A DNA stretch of 64,000 bases from Nocardia blacklockiae (GCF_015477355.1 NZ_JADLRJ010000002.1:763172-827171); one strand, 5' to 3'; positions 9,085 to 18,561 are shown, counted from the first letter of the stretch. Numbers and translations are program-made. The notes: a model not told the origin generated them from the letters alone.

Positions 9085-10500
9085 TCAGCCGCGCAGCGTA
9101 CCCGGGTACAGGTACTCCGCCGCCGGGATGCCGGTGCCGTCCAGCCACGCGGTGAAGAAGCCCGACAGGTCGATCCCGGTCTTGGACTGCATGAACTGCC
9201 GGAACTCCGGCATGGTGGCGTTGCCGTACGCGTGCGACCGCACGAACTGCGCGATCGCCGGGAAGAAGACGCCGTCGCCGACGGTGGTGCGCAGCGCGTG
9301 CAGGAACAGCGGACCGCGGTAGTAGACGGCGGTGAATTCCTTTCCGGCGCCGGGGTTCTGCAGTCGCGTCTCCCAGAGTTCTGGCTTGTCGCGGAACTTC
9401 TCGACGGTGGTGCGGTACTTCTCGTCGACGTCCTCGCCTTCCCTCCGTTCCGGCCACAGGTAGTCGGCGGTGTAGCTGGCGAAGCATTCGTTCAGGCAGA
9501 TGTCCGACCACTGCCGCACCGACATCGAGTCGCCCCACCACTGGTGCGCGTTCTCGTGTACGAGGGTGTTCAGATCGGTCCAGGGCGCGTAGGTCGGGCG
9601 GGTCTGGGTCTCCAGCGAGATCTTCAGCTCGGTGTCGATGTAGATGCCGCCCGCGCTTTCGAACGGATAAGGGCCGTACAGCGATTCGAGGAAGTCGAGC
9701 ACCTCGGGCAGCCGCTCCTCGAGGTCCCGGTGGCCGACCGCGTCGGGGGCGAAGGCGCTGACCAGCGGGGTGCCGTCGGCACGGTGGCGCTCCAGGAATT
9801 CGAGGTGGTCGATGGCGACGGTGGTGAGATAGCCGAGGGTCGGGTGCCGCGTCTCCCACCTGGCCGTGCGGGTGCCGTTCGTCACGGCGTCCTGCACGCG
9901 CAGGCCGTTGGAGATCACCTGCCACTCTTGCGGAACCGTCACGGTCAGCGCGAAAGTGGCCTTGTCCAAGGGCGTGTCGTTGAGCGGGTACCAGGTGGTG
10001 GCCGAATGTGGCTGGCCCGCAACGAAAGCGCCGCCGCTGGGCGAGAGGGTCCAGCCCGCGCCCGCGTGGTCCTCCTGGATGCCGGAGTATTCGACGGTCA
10101 CGGTGAACGGCAGTCCGGGCAGCACCGGCACCGCCGGGGTGATCACCAGTTCGTGCTCGCCGCTGCGGGCGAAGCCGGCCGGCAGGTTGTTCACGGTCAC
10201 CTTCGAGACGGCCGGGCCCGCGAAGTCCAGGTCGAACTGACGCAGCGCCTGGGTCGCGACGGCATCGATGCGTGCCGTTCCGGTCAGCCGCCGGGCGGGC
10301 GGGTCGTAGTCGATCGCGACGTCGTAGTGCTCGACCTGGTAGCCGCCGTTGCCGTCCTCGGGGTAGTAGGGGTCACCCAGCCCGGACGAGCCGACGAGCG
10401 GATCCGCCGGCGGCTGTGCGTGGCCGGAGCCGGGCACCGCCAGCGCGCCCGCGAGCAGCGCCGCGATCACGAGACAGCGGGTCCGATGATGTGCGTCCAT
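9085..10500 (-). CDS. Secreted M1-family zinc metallopeptidase
   Basis: 471 residues. The signal peptide is about 28 residues (VIAALLAGALAVPGSGHA). An aminopeptidase-N-like beta domain is followed by the gluzincin centre HENAHQWWG (H315, E316, H319) with the third ligand E338 in LNECF, 18 residues on. The classical GAMEN exopeptidase loop is replaced by SLETQTRP, so strict aminopeptidase activity cannot be assumed. The large C-terminal ERAP-like domain of full-length M1 enzymes is absent. GGAGGGG precedes the ATG. Confidence 0.87.
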   Translation of the reverse strand: MDAHHRTRCLVIAALLAGALAVPGSGHAQPPADPLVGSSGLGDPYYPEDGNGGYQVEHYDVAIDYDPPARRLTGTARIDAVATQALRQFDLDFAGPAVSKVTVNNLPAGFARSGEHELVITPAVPVLPGLPFTVTVEYSGIQEDHAGAGWTLSPSGGAFVAGQPHSATTWYPLNDTPLDKATFALTVTVPQEWQVISNGLRVQDAVTNGTRTARWETRHPTLGYLTTVAIDHLEFLERHRADGTPLVSAFAPDAVGHRDLEERLPEVLDFLESLYGPYPFESAGGIYIDTELKISLETQTRPTYAPWTDLNTLVHENAHQWWGDSMSVRQWSDICLNECFASYTADYLWPERREGEDVDEKYRTTVEKFRDKPELWETRLQNPGAGKEFTAVYYRGPLFLHALRTTVGDGVFFPAIAQFVRSHAYGNATMPEFRQFMQSKTGIDLSGFFTAWLDGTGIPAAEYLYPGTLRG

Positions 10501-10557
10501 GCAGCGCCCCTCCGCTTCCCGGCACGGCGTGCCGACCGACGCTCGATGCTAGTGGGC

Positions 10558-11202
10558 TCAGCCGCTGCTGCCCGACACCGCCACGCTCGCGCCGAGGCCG
10601 ATGATCATGACCCCGCCCGCGCCGCCGACGGCCTCCAGCCGCCGCGGCGATCGCGCGAACCAGTTGCGCGCGGTGCCCGCCAGCAGCCCCCACAGGCTGT
10701 CCGACACCAGCGCGATGAGCAGGAACAACCCGCCCAGCACCAGCATCTGCACCGGAATGGGACCGGCGGACGGCTCCACGAACTGCGGCAGCACGGCGGA
10801 GAAGAAGATGATCGCCTTCGGGTTGGTGGCGCCCACGACGAAGCCCTGCCGGAACACCCGCCGGGTCCGCACGGGCTCCCGCGCCGCCCGCGTCTCGAGC
10901 GCCGCGCGCAGCGACCGCCGCTCCCGGATCGCCTGGACGCCGAGGTAGATCAGATACAGCGCGCCCGTGAACTTCACGATCGTGAGCGCGAGGGCCGAGG
11001 CCGCCACCGCCGTCCCGAGGCCCGCCGCGACGAGTACCAGCACGAGACACACGCCGAAGGAATGCCCGACCACCGAGATCAGCGCGACCCGTTTGCCGTG
11101 GGTGAGGGCCCGGCCGATGGTGAACAGCACACCCGGTCCGGGAATCACGATGAGGACGGTCGCGGCGACGACGAATGCCAGAATGTTCGCGGCGGGAATC
11201 AC
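10558..11202 (-). CDS. LysE/RhtB-family exporter
   Basis: 214 residues with six hydrophobic segments. The LysE-type start IPGPGVLFTIGRAL and the internal VGATNPKAIIFFSAVLPQF are diagnostic of amino-acid or homoserine-lactone-type exporters. The inner-membrane efflux substrate cannot be deduced. GTG start at 11202. It is followed downstream by the M1 peptidase gene after 57 bp. A second member of the family is at 18726. Confidence 0.85.
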   Translation of the reverse strand: MIPAANILAFVVAATVLIVIPGPGVLFTIGRALTHGKRVALISVVGHSFGVCLVLVLVAAGLGTAVAASALALTIVKFTGALYLIYLGVQAIRERRSLRAALETRAAREPVRTRRVFRQGFVVGATNPKAIIFFSAVLPQFVEPSAGPIPVQMLVLGGLFLLIALVSDSLWGLLAGTARNWFARSPRRLEAVGGAGGVMIIGLGASVAVSGSSG

Positions 11203-11242
11203 CGCTCAATTCTATGGAGGGCCGCAAGCCCTTTCCCAGGGA

Positions 11243-11908
11243 TCAGCCGCGCAGTTCCTCCGGCAGCTGCTGCGGATTCAGCAGCAGGCGTTTGGCATCG
11301 GCGTTCCGCACCTTCTCGGCCAGCGCGAGATTGTCGGCCAGCAGCTTCCATTCGACGTCGCTGATGGCGGCGCGGGCGCGTTCGATCACGCCCGCGTCGC
11401 GGGTGCCCCACGCGATGGGCATGGCCGTCACCGCCTGGCGCAGGTCACCGACCGAGCTGGGCGCACGGTCGGCGCGCACGGTCACCGCGGGCACCTGCTC
11501 CCCCGGCCACTGCCGATGCCCCGGCAGCGCCCGCACCACCCGGGTGATCAGCGCGTAGCTCGGGTCGCAGCCGGGCTTGGCGATATTGACCAGCGCCAGC
11601 AGCGTGACGCCCTTGGCGTGCCGCCCCGAGATCACCGCCGGCACCAGATCGCCCTCGGCGTACAGCTTTTCGATCCGCGAGCGGTAGGGCGTCCACACCG
11701 CCACGAACAGCGCGGTGATCGTGCCCAGCGCGAACGCGACCGCCAGCAGGAACGAGTACGGGTGCTGCAACCAGATCAGGCCCGCGGTGCCCACGCCCAG
11801 CACGATGGCGGCGGCGAATGCCAGGATGCGCAGCCTGCGGATGGCCGCGAGCACTTCGTTCACCGCCCGGGCGTGTTCGCGGTCGACCGCGAATTCGAAG
11901 CGTCGCAC
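11243..11908 (-). CDS. Membrane protein, DUF3239-like
   Basis: 221 residues. Two transmembrane helices near the N-terminus (about 29-48 and 53-72) are followed by a cytoplasmic domain of about 145 residues with GRHAKGVTLLALVNIAKPGCDP. This layout matches the actinobacterial DUF3239 family as I recall it. GTG start at 11908. It lies head-to-tail between the XPB helicase and the LysE gene. Function unknown. Confidence 0.65.
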   Translation of the reverse strand: MRRFEFAVDREHARAVNEVLAAIRRLRILAFAAAIVLGVGTAGLIWLQHPYSFLLAVAFALGTITALFVAVWTPYRSRIEKLYAEGDLVPAVISGRHAKGVTLLALVNIAKPGCDPSYALITRVVRALPGHRQWPGEQVPAVTVRADRAPSSVGDLRQAVTAMPIAWGTRDAGVIERARAAISDVEWKLLADNLALAEKVRNADAKRLLLNPQQLPEELRG

Positions 11909-11960
11909 GTCCTATTCCTAACACGTATGCGGAGGCAATTTCTCCGGTGAACCGCCTCGG

Positions 11961-13619
11961 TTATCCGAGTGCCGGGCCCAGCAGGTCGTCGGCATCGGTG
12001 ATGCGGTAGGCATACCCCTGTTCGGCGAGAAAACGCTGCCGGTGCGCGGCGTACTCGGCGTCCAGCGTGTCACGTGCCACGACCGAATAGAAGTGTGCCT
12101 GACCGCCGTCCTGTTTGGGCCGCAGCAGCCGGCCGAGCCGCTGCGCCTCCTCCTGGCGGGAACCGAAGGTGCCCGAAACCTGCACCGCCACCGACGCTTC
12201 CGGCAGGTCGATGGAGAAGTTGGCGACCTTGCTCACCACCAGCACCGGGATCTCGCCGTTGCGGAACGCGTCGAACAGGGCCTCGCGCTCCTTGGTGCGC
12301 GTCGAGCCCTGGATGACCGGTGCGTTCAGGTGCTCGCCGAGTTCGTCCAGCTGGTCCAGGTAGGCGCCGATGACCAGGCTCGGCGCGTCCTTGTGGCGGG
12401 CCAGGATCGACTCGACCACCGGCAGTTTGGTGCGGGCGGTGGAGCACAGCTTGTAGCGCTCGTCCGGTTCTGCGGTGGCGTAGCTCATCCGCTCGGCGTC
12501 GGTGAGGGTGACGCGCACCTCGACACAGTCGGCCGGGGCGATCCAGCCCTGCGCCTCGATGTCCTTCCACGGCGCGTCGTAGCGCTTCGGGCCGATCAGC
12601 GAGAACACGTCGCCCTCGCGGCCGTCCTCGCGCACCAGCGTGGCGGTGAGGCCCAGGCGGCGGCGCGACTGCAGGTCGGCCGTCATCCGGAAAACCGGCG
12701 CCGGGAGCAGGTGCACCTCGTCGTAGATCACCAGGCCCCAGTCGCGGCTGTCGAACAGCTCGAGATGCTTGTACTCGCCCTTGGATTTGCGCGTGATGAC
12801 CTGGTACGTGGCGATGGTGACCGGGCGGATCTCCTTGCGCTCGCCGGAGTACTCGCCGATCTCCTCCTCGGTCAGCGAGGTGCGCGCCAGCAGCTCGCGC
12901 CGCCACTGCCGCCCGGCGACGGTGTTGGTGACCAGGATCAGCGTCGTGGCGCCGGCCTTGGCCATCGCGGCCGCGCCGACCATGGTCTTGCCCGCGCCGC
13001 ACGGCAGCACCACCACGCCCGACCCGCCGGCCCAGAACGAGTCGGCCGCCATCTCCTGGTAGTCGCGCAGGTGCCACTCGTGGGTCTCGAAATCCAGGTC
13101 GATCCGGTGCGCCTCGCCGTCGACGTAGCCCGCCAGATCCTCGGCCGGCCAGCCGACCTTGAGCAGCATCTGCTTGATCCGCCCGCGCTCGGACGGGTGC
13201 ACCACCACCGTGTCGTCGTCGATGCGGGCGCCGAGCATCGGCTGGATCTTCTTGTGCCGCAGAATCTCCTCGAGCACCGCCCGATCCAGGCTCACCAGCA
13301 CCAGCCCGTGCGCCGGATGCTTGACCAGCTGCAACCGCCCGTACCGCGCCATCGTGTCCACGATGTCCACCAGCAGCGGCTGCGGCACCGCATACCGCGA
13401 ATAGTTGACCAGCGCGTCCACCACCTGCTCGGCATCGTGCCCCGCCGCCCGCGCGTTCCACAGCGCCAACGGCGTCACCCGATACGTGTGCACATGCTCG
13501 GGCGCACGCTCGAGCTCCGCGAACGGCGCGATAGCCTGCCGCGCGGCATCGGCCTGCTCGTGGTCGACCTCGAGCAGCAGGGTCTTGTCGCTCTGGACGA
13601 TGAGCGGTCCCTCGGTCAC
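11961..13619 (-). CDS. XPB/Rad25-type DNA repair helicase
   Basis: 552 residues from GTG 13619, preceded by GAGGAGG. A damage-recognition-like N-terminal region (1-190) is followed by superfamily-2 motifs: Walker A in LPCGAGKTMVG, motif II YDEVHLLPAP (DEVH), motif III LTATLVRED and motif VI EAQRLGRLLRPK. This is the bacterial XPB (Rv0861c, ercC3) homologue, an ATP-dependent 3'-5' helicase. It is separated from its usual partner (5094-7448) by about 4.5 kb, whereas in mycobacteria they are adjacent. The open frame upstream of 13619 is not supported. Confidence 0.93.
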   Translation of the reverse strand: MTEGPLIVQSDKTLLLEVDHEQADAARQAIAPFAELERAPEHVHTYRVTPLALWNARAAGHDAEQVVDALVNYSRYAVPQPLLVDIVDTMARYGRLQLVKHPAHGLVLVSLDRAVLEEILRHKKIQPMLGARIDDDTVVVHPSERGRIKQMLLKVGWPAEDLAGYVDGEAHRIDLDFETHEWHLRDYQEMAADSFWAGGSGVVVLPCGAGKTMVGAAAMAKAGATTLILVTNTVAGRQWRRELLARTSLTEEEIGEYSGERKEIRPVTIATYQVITRKSKGEYKHLELFDSRDWGLVIYDEVHLLPAPVFRMTADLQSRRRLGLTATLVREDGREGDVFSLIGPKRYDAPWKDIEAQGWIAPADCVEVRVTLTDAERMSYATAEPDERYKLCSTARTKLPVVESILARHKDAPSLVIGAYLDQLDELGEHLNAPVIQGSTRTKEREALFDAFRNGEIPVLVVSKVANFSIDLPEASVAVQVSGTFGSRQEEAQRLGRLLRPKQDGGQAHFYSVVARDTLDAEYAAHRQRFLAEQGYAYRITDADDLLGPALG

Positions 13620-13751
13620 GGCACCTCCTCGGTTGTGGGCCGGAGTCCATTGTTCCCGACGGGACCGACAGGGCTCTGTGGGCCGGGTCGCGTTTCGCTC
13701 TGGGCGGACCACCGTTCGGGGCGCCCATACCACCACCGTAGAATCGGCGCA

Positions 13752-14672
13752 ATGGTTGCCGCTCTACTCGCCGATCTGTTCGAAGCACAGCGGGCGCATC
13801 TGCTGTCGGTGGCCTATCGGCTCACCGGGAGTGTGGCCGATGCCGAGGACGCGGTGCAGGAGAGTTGGTTGCGGCTGGCGACCGCGCGGCAGTCCGAGAT
13901 CGAGGACATGCGGGCCTGGCTGACCACCGTGGTGAGCCGGATCTGCCTGGATCGGCTGCGCAGTGCGGCGGCGCGGCGGGAAAGCTATGTGGGGCAGTGG
14001 CTTCCGGAGCCGATCGTGACGGCGCGCAAGCCCGCCGCCGGTGCCGATCCGCTGGAAGCCGTGGTGCGCAAACAGGATTGCCGGCTGGCGGCGCTGATCG
14101 TGCTGGAGTCGCTGACCCCGGCGCAGCGGGTGGCGTTCGTGCTGCACGACGGGTTCGCGGTGCCGCACGAGGAGATCGCCGACATCCTCGACATCTCGGT
14201 GGAGGCGGCACGCCAGCTGGCGGCGCGGGCCCGCAAAGCGGCGGCGCGGCAATCGGAACCGGTGTCCGACGCCGAGCACGCGGACGCGGTGCAGCGCCTG
14301 CTGGAGGCGCTGTATTCCGGCGACATCGAACGGGTGAAGGCCGCCCTGCATCCGGACGCGGTGTTCGTCGCCGACGCCGGGGGCACCAGCCGCACGGCGC
14401 TCAACAGCGTTGCGGGAGCGGAGAAGCTGGCGCGGCTGGGCCTCGGCCTGCTGCGCAAGTACGGCGTGGACCTCACCGGCGCCGACGACACGGTCGAATT
14501 GGTCGACGTCAACGGGCAATTGGGCCTGCTGCTGCACGAGCGCGCGCCGCACGACGGCATCCCCGGCTCGCCCACCCGCGTCCTCGGCTTCACCGTCCGG
14601 GACGGAAAGGTCTACGGCGCTTACGATCTGGTCAATCCCGCGAAGCTCAAAGGCATCCGCGTCCCGCACTGA
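13752..14672 (+). CDS. ECF sigma factor, SigJ/ECF41 type
   Basis: 306 residues: sigma-2 region (8-75, DAEDAVQESWLRL), sigma-4 region (110-165, LTPAQRVAFVLHDGF then HEEIADILDISVEAARQLAARARK) and a SnoaL-like C-terminal domain (175-306). The C-domain ends with NPAKLKGI, matching the NPDKL motif by which ECF41 factors are regulated in cis without an anti-sigma factor. ECF41 genes often sit beside an AhpD/carboxymuconolactone decarboxylase or oxidoreductase; such genes occur here but 6-8 kb away. Confidence 0.88.
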   Translation: MVAALLADLFEAQRAHLLSVAYRLTGSVADAEDAVQESWLRLATARQSEIEDMRAWLTTVVSRICLDRLRSAAARRESYVGQWLPEPIVTARKPAAGADPLEAVVRKQDCRLAALIVLESLTPAQRVAFVLHDGFAVPHEEIADILDISVEAARQLAARARKAAARQSEPVSDAEHADAVQRLLEALYSGDIERVKAALHPDAVFVADAGGTSRTALNSVAGAEKLARLGLGLLRKYGVDLTGADDTVELVDVNGQLGLLLHERAPHDGIPGSPTRVLGFTVRDGKVYGAYDLVNPAKLKGIRVPH

Positions 14673-14680
14673 CGGTTCGC

Positions 14681-16096
14681 TCAGGCCGCGTCGCCGAACC
14701 CGTCGTAGTCGACGCCCAGCTGCTCGCAGACCGCCCGCAGCTCGGCCACGTGCTCCCCCGGCACGGCGTGAATGTGGTTGGCGCCGAACCGACTCAGGAA
14801 CTCGCCCGCGTCGACGTGCAGGCGGGCGAAGGCGTGCGGCCACTCGAAGGTCGACATCCGCATCATCTTCTCGTTCGTCGCCGGGTCGTAGTTCTCGAAT
14901 TCGCCCCGCATGACCTGCATGCGGTAGCGGCCGTCCAGCCTGGTGAGGCGGGCGAGGGTGAACGAACCGGGGGCCGCGAGGTGGTGCACGGCCGCGCCAC
15001 CCGCCGGGAAGAAGAAGACCTCCGGATAGAAGTGCGTCTTGGCCAGGTTCTCCAGCGGGTCGTCGGAGCGGGCGGCGAACCAGGTGGCGTGCTGGCCGGA
15101 GTTGCACAGGTCCCAGACGTCGCGGTCGGCGTGGTAGTGCCGCACGTCGGCGAACAGCACCGGGGTGCCGGACAGGCCCTTGAGCAGCTGCATGGTCAGC
15201 GCCGCGTCCATATCGGACTCGGTGGCGGTGACGTGGGTGGGCTTGGGGCCGTCCCAGTCGTAGGGGTCGTTGAGGAAGGCCTCGGTGATGTCCATCGTGG
15301 CGAAGTGGTTGGTCAGCTCGGGCTGGCCCTTGATGCCGGAGAAGTCGAGATTCCACTCCTCGATCAGCTCGGTCATCGCATAGTAGGACCGGATCTGGCG
15401 TTCCAGGATCTCCGGGGTGAGGCTCTTGCCGTCGTAATGCACTCCGGCGGCGTGCTTTTCGAGCCACTCCCGGGCGCCCGTGACGCGGCTCGTCTCGACC
15501 GTCTCGCTGCGCCGCACCAGCTCCCACTGGTCGATCTCCTCGACATCGACGCCGAAAGTGCGCATCCACTGGTCGGTATTGGCGACCGCGGTGTACATGC
15601 CCATCGGGCGACCGCCGATGCGGCCGAACGTCGATCCGCGCAGCGCCCCGGTGGCCGCGGCCGCCCGCACCTGCGTGAGCACCCGGTCCCGGGTATCCGG
15701 GTCGGCGATATCGCCCCAGGCCCGGGTGTGGCGGCGGCCGATCTGGTCCAGCGCGCCGCCCGCCGCGAGCATCCCGACCATGCCCGGCTGCACCGGGTCC
15801 AGGCCGCCGAACAGTAGCAGCGGCCCGGTGGTCGCCTCGGCGGCGAGCATGGTGAAGTGCGGGAACGCCCAGACCGCGTAGTGGAAGACGGTCAGATCGA
15901 CGCGCTGGTCGGCGAGGCGGCGCGCCTGGCTGGTGGCGAGTTCGTTGGTCGACACGGTGTCGGCGACGATCACCTCGTGGCCGGCCGCGCGGAGCGCACG
16001 CGCCAGCCCGGCGGCCGAGTCGGCGATGAATCCGGCGATGCCGTTGTGGACGAAGTCGCGTCCGTCGGACATGGGCAGCAGCCCGATGCGAGCCAT
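14681..16096 (-). CDS. L-fucose/L-arabinose isomerase-family protein
   Basis: 471 residues from ATG 16096 with GAGGAGG upstream. The sequence follows the fucose/arabinose isomerase fold: N-terminal Rossmann-like region (MARIGLLPMSDGRDFVH), central segment (ITEAFLNDPYDWDGPKPTHVTATESDMDAALTMQLL) bearing the acidic metal ligands, and a C-terminal domain. It would interconvert an aldose and its ketose in the cytoplasm. It is shorter than E. coli FucI (about 590 residues). No kinase or aldolase is adjacent. A LacI regulator is divergent and an operator lies in the shared promoter region. Confidence 0.8.
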   Translation of the reverse strand: MARIGLLPMSDGRDFVHNGIAGFIADSAAGLARALRAAGHEVIVADTVSTNELATSQARRLADQRVDLTVFHYAVWAFPHFTMLAAEATTGPLLLFGGLDPVQPGMVGMLAAGGALDQIGRRHTRAWGDIADPDTRDRVLTQVRAAAATGALRGSTFGRIGGRPMGMYTAVANTDQWMRTFGVDVEEIDQWELVRRSETVETSRVTGAREWLEKHAAGVHYDGKSLTPEILERQIRSYYAMTELIEEWNLDFSGIKGQPELTNHFATMDITEAFLNDPYDWDGPKPTHVTATESDMDAALTMQLLKGLSGTPVLFADVRHYHADRDVWDLCNSGQHATWFAARSDDPLENLAKTHFYPEVFFFPAGGAAVHHLAAPGSFTLARLTRLDGRYRMQVMRGEFENYDPATNEKMMRMSTFEWPHAFARLHVDAGEFLSRFGANHIHAVPGEHVAELRAVCEQLGVDYDGFGDAA

Positions 16097-16148
16097 CTCG
16101 ACCTCCTCGCCCCCGCGGCCGCCGGCCACCGGAGTGTGACATGGATCT

Positions 16149-16165
16149 CGGAAAACGATTTCCCG
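16149..16165. promoter_or_regulatory. LacI-type operator in front of the isomerase gene
   Basis: CGGAAAACGATTTCCCG is an imperfect palindrome centred on the CG typical of LacI-family sites. It lies 53 bp upstream of the isomerase start, in a promoter-proximal position, and matches a second site at 16241. Confidence 0.75.
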
Positions 16166-16240
16166 ATACCATAGGTTCGGCCGGTCGGGCCGGTCAAGGA
16201 CGGGTTTGCGGCCGCGACTGTTAGCCTCGACAACGTCCTG

Positions 16241-16256
16241 CGGAATCGTTTTCCGG
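16241..16256. promoter_or_regulatory. LacI-type operator in front of the regulator gene
   Basis: CGGAATCGTTTTCCGG is the inverted version of the site at 16149 (shared core GGAAAACGATT). It lies 20 bp before the LacI-family start, so autoregulation is likely. The two centres are about 91 bp apart, a spacing that would permit looping. Confidence 0.75.
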
Positions 16257-16275
16257 GACATGAAGGCGGTGAGGC

Positions 16276-17283
16276 ATGGCGGTGACCATCCGCGACGTCG
16301 CGGCGCTGGCCGGGGTGTCACCGGCGACGGTCTCCCGCGTATTCAACGGCGACCCGCGTGTCGCGGAGGAACTGCGCGAGCGTGTCGGCACCGCGGTGGC
16401 GAAACTCGGCTACCGCCCCAACAGCCAGGCCCGTTCGCTGCGCACCCGCGCCACCAAGGTGCTGGGTCTGGTCATCGCCGACATCCGCAATCCGTTCTTC
16501 ACCGCGCTGGCCCGCGGCGTCGAGGACGCGGCCAGCGCGCGCGACTACTCGGTGGTCCTCGCGAATTCGGATGAGAACTTGGACAAGGAGCGGCGCTATC
16601 TGGAGATCGCCGCCGCCGAGCGCATGGCGGGCGTGGTGCTGGCCCCGTCGTCGACCGCCGCCAGCCGCATCGATCCGCTCAGCGAGCGAGGGATTCCCGT
16701 GGTCGCCGTCGACCGCCGATTACGCGGCGTCGAGGTGGACACCGTCACGGTGAACAATCAGAAGGCGGCCGCGCAGGCCGTCGAGCACCTGATCGCCGCC
16801 GGGGCGCGGCGCATCGCCATGATCACCGGGCCCGCGGACGCGTCGACCGCGACCGGCCGCATCGCGGGATACCGGGCGGCGTTGCGGGCGGCCGGACTCG
16901 CCGTCGACCCGGATCTGGAGGTGCGCGGCGATCATCGCGTGGAGGGCGGTCGGGCCGCCGCGGCGGCGCTGCTGGATCGCCCGGACCGGCCCGACGGGCT
17001 GTTCGTCGGCAACAATCTCATGATGGTCGGCGCACTCGAGGCGCTCGCCGACGCGGGCGTCACCTATCCCGACGACCTGCTGCTGGCCGGTTTCGACGAG
17101 ATGAGCTGGCCCGGCTTCGCCCCACCCCTCACCCTGGTCGAGCAGCCCGGGTACGAGATCGGCCGTCGCGCAACCGAACTCCTGCTCCGCCGCATCGCCG
17201 GTGAACATTTTCCGCCGCAACGCCTCGTCCTTCCCGCCCACCTCCGCATCCGCCGGAGCACCGCCCGTCCCGCCCTGACCTGA
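16276..17283 (+). CDS. LacI-family transcriptional regulator
   Basis: 335 residues. The N-terminal helix-turn-helix TIRDVAALAGVSPATVSRVFN is followed by hinge-helix sequence NSQARSLR and a periplasmic-binding-protein-like effector domain (60-335, GLVIADIRNPFFTALARGVEDAA; GLFVGNNLMMVGALEAL; GFDEMSWPGFAPPLTLVEQP). It is divergent from the isomerase gene with two matching operators between them, so it probably represses both in the absence of a sugar. The ligand cannot be read from sequence. Confidence 0.92.
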   Translation: MAVTIRDVAALAGVSPATVSRVFNGDPRVAEELRERVGTAVAKLGYRPNSQARSLRTRATKVLGLVIADIRNPFFTALARGVEDAASARDYSVVLANSDENLDKERRYLEIAAAERMAGVVLAPSSTAASRIDPLSERGIPVVAVDRRLRGVEVDTVTVNNQKAAAQAVEHLIAAGARRIAMITGPADASTATGRIAGYRAALRAAGLAVDPDLEVRGDHRVEGGRAAAAALLDRPDRPDGLFVGNNLMMVGALEALADAGVTYPDDLLLAGFDEMSWPGFAPPLTLVEQPGYEIGRRATELLLRRIAGEHFPPQRLVLPAHLRIRRSTARPALT

Positions 17284-17373
17284 CCGCGGCCGCGCACTCC
17301 GGGTTGGGGACGGCTGGGGATGAACACGGCTTCCGGCCGAGAGCGCCGCACCCGCGACGATTACCGTGGTGCC

Positions 17374-18561
17374 ATGCAGCAGACGCCGACCGTTGCCCGC
17401 CTGCGTCCCTTCGGCGCGACGATCTTCGCCGAGATGACCGAACTCGCCGTCCGGCACGGCGCGGTGAATCTCGGGCAGGGATTTCCCGACACCGACGGTC
17501 CGGCCGCCATGCTGGAAACCGCGCGCCGGGCCATCGCGGACGGCGTCAACCAGTACCCGCCCGGTCGCGGGATGCCGGTGCTGCGCCAGGCCGTCGCCGC
17601 GGACCGCGCCGCGCGGTACGGCATGGACTACGACCCGGGCCGGGAGGTGCTGGTCACCGTCGGCGCGACCGAGGCCATCGCCGCCTCGATCCTCGGGCTG
17701 GTCGAGCCGGGCGCGGAGGTGGTGCTGATCGAGCCTTATTACGACTCGTACGCCGCCGCGGTCGCGCTGGCCGGTGCGACGCGGCGGACCGCCCGGCTGG
17801 TGCCCGACGGCGACGGCTTCGCCCTCGACATCGACAGCCTCCGCGCGGCCGTCACGCCGAAAACGCGCATGCTGCTGCTGAATTCGCCGCACAACCCGAC
17901 CGGGACGGTGCTGCGCCGCGCGGAACTGCGAGCGGTGGCCGACCTGGCGTGCGAGCACGACCTGCTGGTGGTGACCGACGAGGTCTACGAGCACCTCGCC
18001 TTCGACGAGCACGAGCACATCAGCATCGCCACGCTGCCCGGGATGGCCGAGCGGACCGTCGTGATCTCCAGCGCGGCAAAGACTTTCAGCGTCACCGGGT
18101 GGAAGATCGGCTGGGCGTGCGGTCCGGCGGCGCTGATCGACGGGGTGATCGCCGCCAAGCAGTTCCTCACTTTCGTCGGCGGCGGGCCGTTCCAACCTGC
18201 CGTCGCCTACGCCCTCGAACACGAGCTGGCGTGGGTGCGTGCCCTACGTAACGACTTGGCGGAGAAGCGTACTCGGCTGTCGAGCGCCCTGGCCGACGCG
18301 GGATTCCGTGTGAAGCGCAGCGACGGCACCTATTTCGTCTGCGCCGACATCTCCGGTCTCACCGCCGCCGACGCCCACGCCTTCTGCCGCGAACTTCCCG
18401 AGCGGCTGGGCGTGGCCGCCGTGCCGCTCAGCGCCTTCGCCGACGACAAGGACTCCTGGAATCGCCTGGTGCGCTTCGCCTTCTGTAAGAAGGACGAAAC
18501 CCTGGACGAGGCCGTCCGCCGCCTGCACGCCCACCACACGATCCCCTCGACCACACCCTGA
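17374..18561 (+). CDS. dapC: PLP-dependent aminotransferase, DapC type (N-succinyldiaminopimelate aminotransferase)
   Basis: 395 residues from ATG 17374, about the length of the mycobacterial enzyme. Fold-type I class I/II aminotransferase: NSPHNPTGTV substrate/PLP loop, DEVYEHL, and the catalytic lysine in SSAAKTFSVTGWKIGW. DapC makes N-succinyl-LL-2,6-diaminopimelate for lysine and peptidoglycan. Assignment to DapC rather than kynurenine or methionine aminotransferase rests on position near the XPB helicase as in Rv0858c. An upstream in-frame ATG (17320) is less likely. Confidence 0.8.
   Translation: MQQTPTVARLRPFGATIFAEMTELAVRHGAVNLGQGFPDTDGPAAMLETARRAIADGVNQYPPGRGMPVLRQAVAADRAARYGMDYDPGREVLVTVGATEAIAASILGLVEPGAEVVLIEPYYDSYAAAVALAGATRRTARLVPDGDGFALDIDSLRAAVTPKTRMLLLNSPHNPTGTVLRRAELRAVADLACEHDLLVVTDEVYEHLAFDEHEHISIATLPGMAERTVVISSAAKTFSVTGWKIGWACGPAALIDGVIAAKQFLTFVGGGPFQPAVAYALEHELAWVRALRNDLAEKRTRLSSALADAGFRVKRSDGTYFVCADISGLTAADAHAFCRELPERLGVAAVPLSAFADDKDSWNRLVRFAFCKKDETLDEAVRRLHAHHTIPSTTP

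Noticed and set aside
13620-13736. N-terminal extension of the XPB helicase
   Set aside because: GTG 13619 has a strong GAGGAGG site and matches the homologue start; the extension is Arg-rich and overlaps the sigma factor promoter.
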